The notes beneath the pieces were generated by a model. The model was not told the DNA's origin. It saw only the letters and a list, made by a program, of their open reading frames with translations, and searched no databases. 32,790 bases of DNA, taken from the NCBI RefSeq assembly GCF_000485595.1, contig NW_014577085.1, positions 283,511 through 316,300 of the forward strand, written 5' to 3'. The DNA comes from Priapulus caudatus (lineage: Eukaryota > Priapulida > Priapulimorpha > Priapulimorphida > Priapulidae). The position numbers and the translations under genes were made by a program. Numbering within the stretch: the stretch's first letter is position 1; every line of letters begins with the position of its first letter. Shown one piece after another: positions 1-9,430 of the stretch.

Positions 1-820
1 GTCATAAGTAGGTTAATTAACACATGATTGATTCATCAGTAGTAAATTACGCTCATTGTGATGTCATCAGTAAGATAATTTACACATATAAGTGTCGTCC
101 AGTAAGGTATAATTATGTATATGTGTGGATGTCATAAGTAGGTACTAACAACCATCGATGATGGTCATCAGTGACGGTAAAGCACTATGACTCGATGTCA
201 TAAAGTAGGTAATTAACACCATGATGATGTCATTAGTAGGTAAGTAACACATGATGATGTCATAAGTAGGTAATTTAGACATATCTGATGATGTCATCAG
301 GTACGGTAATTACCATTATGGTGATGTCATTCCAGTTAGGTAATTACCATATGATGACGTCATCAGTAGGTAATTACATATGGTGATGTCATCAGTAGAT
401 AATTACACATGATAATGTCGTCAGTATAGGTAATTATCATATGGTGATGTCATAAGTAGTAGCTAACACATGATGATGTCATCAGTAGGTAATTAGCATA
501 TGATGATGTCATAAGTAGGTAATTAACACATGATGATGTCATCAGTAGGTAATTACCATATGGTGATGTCATCAGTAGATAATTACACATGATGATGTCA
601 TCAGTAAGGTAATTATCATATGAAGATGTCATAAGTAGGTAGCTAACACATGATGATGTCATCAGTAGGTAATTATCATATGATGATGTCATAAGTAGGT
701 ATAATTATCATATGATGATGTCATCAGTATGTAATTATAACATGATGATGCCATCAGTATGTAATTATAATCAGTAGGTGATTACCACGTGATATTCTCA
801 TCAGTAAGTAGGTTTCACAT
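1..820. repeat. 30-bp minisatellite, alternating two unit types
   Basis: Tandem units of 30 bp are built on GATGATGTCATCAGTAGG followed by TAATTA and either CATAT or ACACAT. Neighbouring units in the clean part (about 450-720) tend to alternate between the CATATG and CACATG forms, giving a 60-bp higher-order period. Units contain short dyads: TGATG-T-CATCA, GGTAATTACC and CATATG. One unit has a full CRE-type TGACGTCA at 355-362. Bases 1-450 have many single-base insertions and deletions, whereas 450-690 is nearly exact. The array is cut by the left window edge. Reading frames through it stay open only because 30 is a multiple of three. Confidence 0.95.
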
Positions 821-1625
821 GACCTTCAACCATTTCAATACCGGTCACATACGCGCGCGCGTGACATGATTAACACATCAGTGTAAGTCTTTTGCCGGGG
901 TTCATATTACCCACAATGCAACGCCGCCGGCCATTAGGGTTCCAAAAACAGTTCAGCGCATGTGTACAAGTACATTGAGCACAACGCACCTCTGCTTATT
1001 TTATTCGCCTATTAAGCAAATCCATTACAACGCCGCTCTCCTGCGGTGTTGTCAACTGCAGCAATCGGTATCAGAAGAGAGCCACACAGGCTTTTTTAGG
1101 CTGCCTAGCGTGATCACAACGACAAGGTAAAGTGACGAGACCAGCGACGGACCACAGACGTGTTGGAGCCATTTTCAATAAAAAGCAATGCTGAATAAAA
1201 CACGTAACGTATTACTACAATATGTTCTCTACTCCTTGTATTTGCCGATAATTACCTGTAAATGCCGGTTAAATGCTTCTCTGCAACACACAGGTACACT
1301 GCACGCCGCTTCACATTTAACACTTATATACATATATCCGACGGCATCCAGTAGGCAGCTGTTTGAGTGGGTGGTGATTTCTTTTGCACGTTGCAGCATA
1401 CTCTACATAAAATAGACACCGAGGCCAACATGTGAACAGAATTCACCAAGCCCGGCTTTACAATTACAGTGTGCTGACAATGATGCCTGTCCCATATTCT
1501 CTCATCATGACCCATGCCACGGATAGAGAGATGTATAATTAGAGACTGGGAGTGCATAAAACGTGCTCAGATAACGTAAGATGGGACTCTCACTGTTCAC
1601 ATGATAGATGTAGACTGATACACCA
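821..1625. other. unique DNA, no gene recognised
   Basis: No convincing exon, RNA gene or mobile element is visible here. There is a short CG run (GCGCGCGCG near 852-860). Open frames are short and show no family resemblance. Confidence 0.5.
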
Positions 1626-1850
1626 CTAACCCAACCGCAACAGTCGATCGTAGGCACCAGGCTTTTGTATTCTGAAAGGGAACACGTTGTGGTCCTCACT
1701 CCATTCGGCATTGTCTATTTGGTACGGTCTCGATTCCACATCTGCACGCAATTTTCTCCGAGATAGCGTGCTTTGGCCTACGTTGTCTAGTGAATCAAAG
1801 TACTTATCCATACTACGTACACTACAGACAGTCGACAAACGTGCATACAC
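1626..1850 (-). CDS. possible single exon of an unrecognised protein (doubtful)
   Basis: On the minus strand a frame of about 74 codons stays open. From an internal Met it reads MDKYFDSLDNVGQ, continues as a mixed-charge segment, and ends RIQKPGAYDRLLRLG before TAG. The composition (many D, E, R, K, no low-complexity runs) is more protein-like than the other open frames in this part of the window. An acceptor-like CTGTCTGTAG lies just upstream of the Met on that strand, and a weak donor-like GGTTAGTG lies at the end. I do not recognise the family and find no partner exon nearby. It may be a chance open frame or a remnant of a mobile element. Confidence 0.15.
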   Translation of the reverse strand: MYARLSTVCSVRSMDKYFDSLDNVGQSTLSRRKLRADVESRPYQIDNAEWSEDHNVFPFRIQKPGAYDRLLRLG

Positions 1851-2788
1851 TAGCTATTAAAAAAGCTGCGTTTGATAGACTAGAGTAATGCAGTAACATC
1901 GGTGAAATTTCTGAACTCGTCACGATGTAAAACAAACTCAAGTCTATGAACATATGTCACATGTGTTGCGCTGCAATCTTCCGATCTGCTCAATCTACGA
2001 ATCTGCCGACCGTGTGCAATCAGCACCTAAAACTCGCCAACTAAAACCCACGTGGTAAACCTGCTTGCAAAACCGCCTGCGCAATCTCAATCGAACTAGC
2101 AATTAACACAACCCCAGCTGATAAACCTGTCTGCAAAATCGGGATCCACCTACTGCTAATATCTATTGCAATATTAACACTATAGCCAATGTAAAATCGT
2201 TGATTGTGCAGAATCGGCAGATTACACGCAACACCTGTTCGCTCTTTTTGGAACCGAGATGGCCGACGGACAGGCATGTAGGTAAATATGCTTAATTTAC
2301 GTGCAAATTCGCGAAACCCTCTATATTGTGGGTGAGGGATGAGGCTGTTCGCTCCTCGGTCGGCGATCAGTGCGTGTCTATAGTTCGCCACTCTAGTGGA
2401 CGTGTAACGTGAGCGCGCGCTTCGCGCTGCGCCGTGAGCATCGTATACCCACCGCGAGTGCTCTGTTAATACTGCAGCGCCGCGCCGCGCGCGCCCTCCC
2501 ACGTCTTCTCTCCTTTTAATACCATAATGGTTTTGTCACGACCTAGCGGCGCGTCGGTCGCTGTATTCGGCGAGGAGGCCGCAGTAGAGGCTGTTGTATT
2601 GTGCTGCCGAGCTCCTGATCTGATACGCGCCAGCAGCCCGCACACGGTGGCTGCGCTGACGCTAATGCGACGCTCTCTTGACTGCCTGCCTGCTCTCGCT
2701 ACACCTCATTGAGTGCGTAATGTATGCGCTGGACGTGATTATAATGTGGATCGCGCTCTAGTTGCCGTCTCTCTGTTTAACCGTATGT
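1851..2788. other. mostly unique DNA with a weak inverted repeat
   Basis: AATCTGCCGA near 1999-2008 recurs as its complement TCGGCAGATT near 2213-2222, with weaker matching further in (TGTGCAATCA against TGATTGTGCA). This may be an old fold-back element. A minus-strand frame at 2041-2502 (153 codons) is open but has no recognised domain and runs through CG-rich sequence. I do not call it a gene. 2400-2700 is GC-rich with many CpGs. Confidence 0.4.
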
Positions 2789-3800
2789 GATCAGCTTATC
2801 AGTAATGTTCTTATGCATGTAGTCAGCCTGTTAGTAATGTTTTAATACGTTGTCAGCTATCAGTAATGTTTTATTACGTGGTAATTTTTTAGTAATGTTG
2901 TCTATCACGTGCCTCAGCTCATGATAATGCTTTTTTACGTCGTGTCAGCTTATCAGCTAATGTTTTATTTACGTGAATTTTATTACGTAAGTGGTATCAC
3001 GTGCTCAGCTTGATCAGCTAATGTTTATTACGCTTGGTCTAGCCTTATCAGAAATGTTTTATTACGTGTAATGATTATGTATATGTTTATCACGTTGCTC
3101 AGCTTATCAGTAATTGTTATCACGTGGTCAGTTTATCAGTAAGTGTATATCATGTGGTTCAGCTTATTGAGTAAGTGTTATCACGTGGCTCAGCTTATCA
3201 GTAATGTTTTATTACGTTGTCAGCTTATCAGTAATGTATTTATCGTGGTAATTTATTAGTAATGGTTAATCACGTGCTCAGCTTATACAGTAAATGTTTT
3301 ATTACGTGTGGGTCAGTTTATCAGCTAATGTTTTATTACGTGCGTAATTTTCATTAGTCAATGTGTTTCACGTGCTCACGCTTATGTAGTAATGTTTTAT
3401 TACGTGGTCAGACTTATCAGTAATGTGTTATCAACGTGTCAGCTTTATCAGAATTTTTTATCACTCGTCAGCTTTCAGTAATGGTGTTATCACGTGATCA
3501 GCTCATCAGTATGTTTTATCACTGGTTGCGATAGCTTATCCAGTAATGTTTTATTACGTGGTATAATTTATTAGTAATGTGTTATCACCGTGCTCAGCTT
3601 ATGAGTAAGTTTTATTACGTGGTCAGCTTATCAGTAATGTGTTATCACGTGCTCAGCTTATGATAATGGTTATACGTGCTCAGCTTATGATACAATGTTT
3701 TTATTACGTTGGTCAGCTTATCAGTAATGTTTTATTACTTGGGTCAGCTTATCAGTAAGTGTTATCACGTGGTCGTTAAGTTTATCAGTAATGTGTTGAA
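2789..3800. repeat. 30-bp minisatellite, copy A (indel-rich)
   Basis: Units of about 30 bp are based on CAGCTTATCAGTAATG followed by TTTTATTACGTGGT or TGTTATCACGTGCT. This is the same repeat as the clean array at 4424-4990, but almost every unit carries one-base insertions or losses. It begins abruptly after unique sequence and runs into the spacer shared with the second copy (CACGATACAT at 3801). Confidence 0.95.
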
Positions 3801-4226
3801 CACGATACATTTAAAATTATTAGGAATAATGTCTACTGGCATATTTTATTACTTATTCGGGCCTTAACATTAGCTGGCGAATGGACAATAAATAACGCGG
3901 ATTCATGCTTGCCGGCAATGGTAGTTAATTATTATATTGTGCGGAACTGGCTTTGGATGTGCGATAAATCGCACGCAGCGCTATTTTTTTAGCGCCGTGT
4001 GTGCATGTCAGACACATCTTATACTAATCAGTTTAGCGTCCATAGGCATCCTTCTTCAATTTCCTAAACATGGCGACCTTATCCTACCTGTGCTCGACTA
4101 TCTGCCTAAAGTGGAACGAACATCGAAAAAAACACCACTACAGGTCGAGTCTTGACAGGACAATTGCCTCAAAGGCTTTTATAGAATATAGGGGAGTCGC
4201 CAAAGGTAAAATGTATGTAAATTTCC
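3801..4226 (+). repeat. repeat flank, copy 1 (noisy duplicate of 4991-5374)
   Basis: From CACGATACAT to GTAAATTTCC this segment matches 4991-5374 along its whole length. Most differences are extra single bases, and it is 426 bp against 384 bp. It includes the forward arm of an inverted repeat (3914-4098), whose complement is at 4234-4423. Small hairpins inside the arm are an imperfect version of GTGCGAT-A-ATCGCAC and a TAGCG-type stem around a T run. Confidence 0.9.
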
Positions 4227-4233
4227 AGTCATT

Positions 4234-4423
4234 GTCGAGCACGTAGCGAAAGGTCGCCATGTTTGGAAATTTGTGTGAACAGATGCCACTCTATTTAGTA
4301 TAGATTGGTCTGATATGCCACACCGCTAAAAAAAATAGCGCTGGCGTGCGGATTATCGCACAATCCTCAAAGCTCGCATGTGTCCACATCGCTAAAGTAA
4401 TAATAATTAACTACACCATTGCC
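4234..4423 (-). repeat. reverse arm of an inverted repeat
   Basis: This segment is the reverse complement of 5098-5261 (and of the noisy copy 3914-4098). It begins GTCGAGCACG and ends ACTACACCATTGCC, which match the complements of the forward arm's two ends. Together with 5098-5261 it flanks the clean minisatellite, giving a terminal-inverted-repeat-like layout from 4234 to 5261. The arms are about 165-190 bp long. I see no transposase and no clear target-site duplication. Confidence 0.85.
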
Positions 4424-4990
4424 TGGTCAGCTTATCAGTAATGTTTTATTACGTGGTAATTTTATTAGTAATGTGTTATCACGTGCTCAGCTTATCAGTA
4501 ATGTTTTATTACGTGGTCAGCTTATCAGTAATGTTTTATTACGTGGTAATTTTATTAGTAATGTGTTATCACGTGCTCAGCTTATGAGTAATGTTTTATT
4601 ACGTGGTCAGCTTATCAGTAATGTGTTATCACGTGGTCAGCTTATCAGTAATGTTTTATCACGTGGTCAGCTTATCAGTAATGTGTTATCACGTGATCAG
4701 CTCATCAGTATTGTTTTTATCACGTGGATAGCTTATCAGTAATGTTTTATTACGTGGTAATTTTATTAGTAATGTGTTATCACGTGCTCAGCTTATGAGT
4801 AATGTTTTATTACGTGGTCAGCTTATCAGTAATGTGTTATCACGTGCTCAGCTTATGAGTAATGTGTTATCACGTGCTCAGCTTATGAGTAATGTTTTAT
4901 TACGTGGTCAGCTTATCAGTAATGTTTTATTACGTGGTCAGCTTATCAGTAATGTGTTATCACGTGGTCAGTTTATCAGTAATGTGTTGA
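4424..4990. repeat. 30-bp minisatellite, copy B (clean), CACGTG-rich
   Basis: About 19 nearly exact 30-bp units are present. Two unit types are mixed: one contains GTAATGTTTTATTAC (arms GTAAT/ATTAC), the other GTGTTATCACGTGCTC. The palindrome CACGTG (E-box/G-box core) occurs ten times, once as TCACGTGA near 4688. Open frames through the array repeat ISNVLSRGQL-like decapeptides, which follow from the 30-bp period and do not indicate a protein. Confidence 0.95.
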
Positions 4991-5374
4991 CACGATACAT
5001 AAAATTATTAGGGAATAATGTCATCTGGATAGTTTATTACTTATCGGGCTTAACATTAGCTGGAATGGACAATAAATAACGCGGGATTCATGCTGGCGGC
5101 AATGTGTAGTTAATTATTATTATTGTGCGGACATGGCTTTGGATGTGCGATAATCGCACGCACGCTATTTTTTAGCGTGTGTGGCATGTCAGACACATCT
5201 ATACTAATAGAGTGGCATCTGTTCACATTTCCAAACATGGCGACCTTTCCTACCGTGCTCGCATCTGCCTAAGTGGAACGAAATCGAAAAAAACACCCTA
5301 CAGGTCGAGTCTGAAGGACAATGCTCAAAGGTTTTATAGAATATAGGGGGTCGCGCGGTAAATGTGTAATTTCC
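4991..5374 (+). repeat. repeat flank, copy 2 (clean)
   Basis: This is the clean counterpart of 3801-4226. It contains the forward inverted-repeat arm (5098-5261), with hairpins GTGCGAT-A-ATCGCAC and CACGCTA-TTTTT-TAGCGTG. Similarity to copy 1 ends at GTAATTTCC (5374), after which this copy enters a short TG run and unique sequence. Confidence 0.9.
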
Positions 5375-6057
5375 TCTGTGTGTGTGTGTGTATGTAGGGT
5401 ACATGGACGGCGGCGGTTACCCGTCCTATTCATTCACGCATGCAGCCTCTCCGTACTTAAGACAGAAACACAGGACAGGGAAAGACATCGTAGGGGTCAA
5501 ATATGAAAAGACAGATTACCGATATTTTCTATATAATATTATGAGATATGACCTGACAGACCGCCGCGAGAAACCTTCCAGTTTCTGGCATTAATCTGCC
5601 ATTTTCACGTAGTATTTGAAACGTCATTTCTGCTGATGCGAACAGCAGTTTTGCTCCCTTATTGAAAGGAGGAGGGCCTCAAGACCGGCATATAATGCTG
5701 ATGAGAAATGGCAAAACGTGTATTTAGTTAGCGCCAGCGTATTTAGTTTACAAACGTTAGCGCCCGTGGTAGTGCTACTATAGTGCGAGTGCTAGTGGTG
5801 CTCGTATTTCAGCGACAGTAGTAGCGGTGGCTGCAGTAGCAGCTAGAGATAAGCGCTGTCGCTGTGCCGGCACTTGTCCAATTGGATCAATAAAATTTGC
5901 GACGTGTTTTCTCAACGTTTCCCATATATAAGGAGCACGCGCCCTACCGAACAGATTGCTTGCACGAAATCAATGGCTGGTTTTACAACTAATTGCTCCT
6001 TATCATGCGCTAGCATGGAAAGTGCTCAACTTTCTGCTTGGTTAACCAAAAGGCGCC
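5375..6057. other. unique DNA, no gene recognised
   Basis: A short (TG)n run lies at about 5377-5392. The rest has no recognisable exon. 5730-5850 shows a loose repetition of AGTGCTAGTGGT/TAGTAGCGGTGG-type triplets. Confidence 0.5.
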
Positions 6058-6061
6058 GCGT

Positions 6062-6110
<49 letters not shown>
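6058..6110. repeat. (TA)n microsatellite
   Basis: An almost uninterrupted TA dinucleotide run with one TAAT interruption near 6071. Confidence 0.97.
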
Positions 6111-6111
<1 letters not shown>

Positions 6112-6310
6112 CCTGAACCGTAAGAAATCAATCACGTAGGTGAGATCGCTGCATCCTCACTGCTGCACAAATATAATTGCGCGAGTCCGGTGAGAAGCGT
6201 CGCAAGATTTGCATCTTTATTAGTCTCTTGTTTTTGTTGCGCACGCTCTCTTCGTAGCGCCACCTGTACAGCCGTATCTACGCAAGCGCTACGGCAATCC
6301 ACGTTCATCT

Positions 6311-6472
6311 CAGAGTGAGAAAGCGGAGCGAGAGCAAGAGAGGGAGAAAGAGAGGAGGAGAACGAGAAAGAGGAAGAGAGTTAGAGAGAGAAAGAGGGAG
6401 AGCGTGTGAGAGTGAGAGCGTGAGAGAGCGAGAGCGATAAAAAGAGAGAAAGCGCGCGAGAGAGCGGGAGCG

Positions 6473-6530
<58 letters not shown>

Positions 6531-6550
6531 TGTGAGCGAGAGAGATAGGG
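6311..6550. repeat. (GA)n microsatellite, pure core 6476-6527
   Basis: A purine-only-like GA tract, degenerate on its left and pure in the centre. Minus-strand frames through it read Ser-Leu repeats and are not genes. Confidence 0.97.
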
Positions 6551-6913
6551 CAGCGAGAAAATAAACCTTGTACGACGCACGCGGCGTGTGAATATGTTCG
6601 CAGCAGTACTGACTGACGTCGTATCTCACGTGCAGATCTTGTCGATTCGCTCGTGCCGTGTGTAAGTTTATGAAGCGTGCAATGGCCGCCCTCAGACACC
6701 CGCCGCCTGGATCGCTGCGATAACGTGTGAAGTAGAGTCCCTATATATAGAGGGGATCTGTATATAGGGACCCTAGTGTGAAGGCACGCCATGCTGCCTA
6801 GCGGCTACAATATGGAGCATCGTGATGAGCAAATTCAGAACAATATCAGAAAATTCTCAGGGCTTCGTGTAGTACACGTGTGAAATGTTTCAGAATTCTA
6901 ACGTGCAACATAA
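6551..6913. other. unique DNA with an 11-bp inverted repeat
   Basis: GTCCCTATATA at 6737-6747 is repeated as its exact complement TATATAGGGAC at 6761-6771, separated by 13 bases. The arms include TATA-rich sequence. No exon is recognised in this stretch. Confidence 0.6.
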
Positions 6914-7355
6914 AATATCAGGGGTGTATGCAGGGGGGGGGTCGTGAGGGTCGTACGACCCCCCCAAAATTTCAAAAGGTCCACATTTTTTCCAAAGAAA
7001 TGAATAAACATAATGAAAAAACATAAATGAAAAAGCATAATTGATCAGGTACCAGCAATGAGTCTAAAGACCTTGCCAATTGCGTGACGTAAGTCTACAC
7101 TACGAGAAGAAGGTTGATGTAGAGGAAGTGGTACGTGCATTCTGCCAAAAGCAACCTAGACGAATGCATTTCGGGCATGTCCTAAAAGACTCTGACTAGA
7201 AGAGACACTAAAATGATTGGTTTTGTGTATTTTTTTGTTTCAATTAAATTGTATTGACATTTTAATCACATCTTGCTGTTATTTCATTGTGAAAAGGTCC
7301 AAAAAATTATGATCACGACCCACCCAGAAAAAAACCTGGATACACCCCTGAATAT
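6914..7355. mobile_element. hAT-like non-autonomous DNA transposon (MITE)
   Basis: The element itself spans 6919-7350 (432 bp). It starts CAGGGGTGTATGCAGG and ends with the complement of CAGGGGTGTATCCAGG, with one mismatch over 16 bases. A subterminal GGTCGTGA is also shared between the two ends in inverted orientation. AATAT lies immediately outside both ends (6914-6918 and 7351-7355), consistent with a target-site duplication, possibly the remnant of the 8-bp duplication typical of hAT elements. CAGGGG...CCCCTG termini followed by a G-rich run are common in hAT families. There is no coding capacity. A 12-bp palindrome GGTCGTACGACC lies at 6949-6960. The superfamily call rests on remembered terminus style. 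Confidence 0.8.
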
Positions 7356-7494
7356 GTGCTTATCCGCCTTACTAAATAATATATGTAATTATATTTTTCG
7401 TGTTTTACTTTCGGCTGCTTTGCGTAAAGCCACAGCTGCACACACGTAAACGAGACGTTTGGATTATCATTACTAGTTTTTAGTGTTTTTTTTT

Positions 7495-8046
7495 TTAGCT
7501 CACCTTGACTTCGTCAAGATGGGCTATTGCCATGGGTCGTTGTCCGTCGTACGTCCGTCCGTCCGTCAACATTTGTCTACGGTCAACGATAACTTGAAAA
7601 CCGTTTGACCCACATGTTTCAAATTGCATACAGTTGTTACTCCTATGGGAGAGATTTGAACGTCCTATTTTGGAGCACGCCAGTTGACCTACTTTCGAGC
7701 CACGCCCACTTTTTGGCAAAAAAGGGAAATGGCCATAAGTCAGTTCAGGTTTAACGGATTTTGCTCATTTTTGGTATGTGAATGAATAAGGACTGGCCCC
7801 AAAACATATCACACGGGTGTTGATTTTGTTTTTAATGATGCAAATTAGGTAGATTTTGGCAATTTTACTACGCATTTCAGTGTCTGCCTACGGTCAACGA
7901 TAATTCAAGAACCGTTTGATCCACATGTTTCAAATTGCATACAGTTGTTACTCCTATGGGAGAGATTTGCACGTCCTATTTTGGAGCACGCCAGTTGACC
8001 TACTTTTGAGCCACGCCCACTTTTTGGCAAAAATGAAAATGGCCAT
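7495..8046. repeat. interspersed repeat with two 161-bp direct modules
   Basis: It begins TAGCTCACC with a small stem (CTTGACT-TCG-TCAAG-like), then GGGCTATTGCCATGGG and a (CGTC)n run. Two modules, 7576-7736 and 7886-8046, are about nine-tenths identical and start with CTACGGTCAACGATAA and CCTACGGTCAACGATAA-type sequence. Both end in ACGCCCACTTTTTGGC...ATGGCCAT. The style (GAGCTATTGCCAT followed by GTCCGTC) recalls repeats I have seen in several marine invertebrate genomes, but I cannot name the family. Confidence 0.75.
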
Positions 8047-9085
8047 CTAGATTCATTCGATTTTGTTAAATTTACCTACCTACCTACCTACCTAATCATA
8101 CCTACGTGTAATATTGTGTTTTAGATTCTTCGTTACAGTAATTTGACTGGAATATTTTATTGCTGTTATTTGCGCGATAATCAAAAACCAAAATGGCAAT
8201 CATTTAGGCGTAGCGCCACCTCTCGCCCAGATTTCAGCCTTTCAGATCTGAAACTTTTATTTTCGCATCAAAACTAAGCCTGAAACAAAACAGTGAAATT
8301 TCTATTAGTATAAAACGGAATAAGGACATTTGATCACATTTCGGACCGTCATAAATGAAACACTTACCAAATTGTAAATATCATCTCCCTCTTCTATCAC
8401 ACCCAATGTGCATGAGCTATAGTGTCATTGACACTTTCATTTTATTAATAATTTAAGAGCACGCGCCGAATTTGCGTGTGTTCCGGCGTTCAGATGCCCT
8501 TCGCTCTCGCATACTCTGCACATGTGAGCTGCATGTACGTTTATGCGTCACGGTATATGGCCTTACCCGACGAAAGCTTCTCTATTTCTTTCTCCTGTTC
8601 TTCCACGGGAATTACGTGCCAGCAAGAAGGCATGTGTTACCTAGATTACCTGGCAGCTTAAACTCTGGATTCCAGTTAGCTCTACCTGTTTAGAGCTCTT
8701 CGCTGCGTCCTAGGCGTGTGGTTGAGCTAAAGACTACGTAGGTAGACCTAGGTGCCAGTATTACCGTGATCGTATTATGTTAATCCCACACTGGTCCAAT
8801 AATGGTGACAACCTCCTGTTACGGGAAATCACAGCTAAGAAACGTATATACGTAAGTCTGACAAACCTTATCCGCTGACAGGCTGACGTAAGCATGTATG
8901 GCGAAATAAGGACGGCTAGCGAAAACACCAGGGCAGTGAAGGTTACATGCTATATATACATGCTTAATCGCAGAGACGTGTGTCCTTGTATCGTTGCTTT
9001 GCACGCTGACGAGTGTCAGCAATTAACGATTTTGTTGTTCGCTGGGTTTCTAATCCATTTGTCAATTGATCACGGTGAACCGCCT
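8047..9085. other. unique DNA, no gene recognised
   Basis: A small (CCTA)n run lies at about 8077-8094. Otherwise no exon or RNA gene is recognised. Open frames near 8472-8693 and 8819-9097 are short and overlap on both strands. Confidence 0.5.
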
Positions 9086-9430
9086 CATAGCGAATAGATG
9101 ATGACGGTGAGATATCAAATATTCATGATGACAAGTCTAACGATTGCTTGATATCGCGTTGATCCCCCCTCATCATTGATTTATCATGACGACACGTCTC
9201 GTCATTTATTGTTAAGGCGATCAGTCTTATCATTGAGTGGTCATAGTGATTCATCCAGTTATTGATTGGTCAAGGATATCGGTTTATTGACGGATTATTG
9301 ATCCAGTGTTCAATATACAATGCGAATTCAGTATTTTTCGCTAAAATCACCGTCGCGCAAATGATATATTATCGCGCATATATTATTATATCGCGCATAT
9401 ATATATATATTTTCGCGCATATATGATCTA
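9086..9430. repeat. degenerate short repeats and TA/CGCG-rich block
   Basis: 9090-9310 holds loosely repeated ATTGATTGGTCA / TCATCATTGATTTATCATGA-type words with no fixed period. 9350-9430 repeats TATCGCGCATATAT-like units about four times with TA-rich spacers. Confidence 0.55.

Noticed and set aside
1-820. CRISPR array
   Set aside because: Units are contiguous direct repeats with no unique spacers, in a genome with spliceosomal introns.
2041-2502. 153-codon minus-strand frame as a gene
   Set aside because: No family resemblance. The start lies in CG-rich sequence, and it overlaps a weak inverted repeat.
3801-4423. Inverted repeat as a missed-hairpin (fold-back) sequencing artefact
   Set aside because: A fold-back read would place the minisatellite in reverse orientation after the reverse arm, but the array keeps the same orientation on both sides and the spacer next to the forward arm is not mirrored. 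Accurate reads could still overturn this.
4419-5079. Decapeptide-repeat frames (ISNVLSRGQL-like)
   Set aside because: They follow from a 30-bp tandem unit divisible by three and have no sensible start or signal; the noisy copy of the same repeat destroys the frame.
6305-6792. Minus-strand Ser-Leu-rich frames up to 160 codons
   Set aside because: These are by-products of the GA microsatellite. The flanking parts show no domain or splice support.
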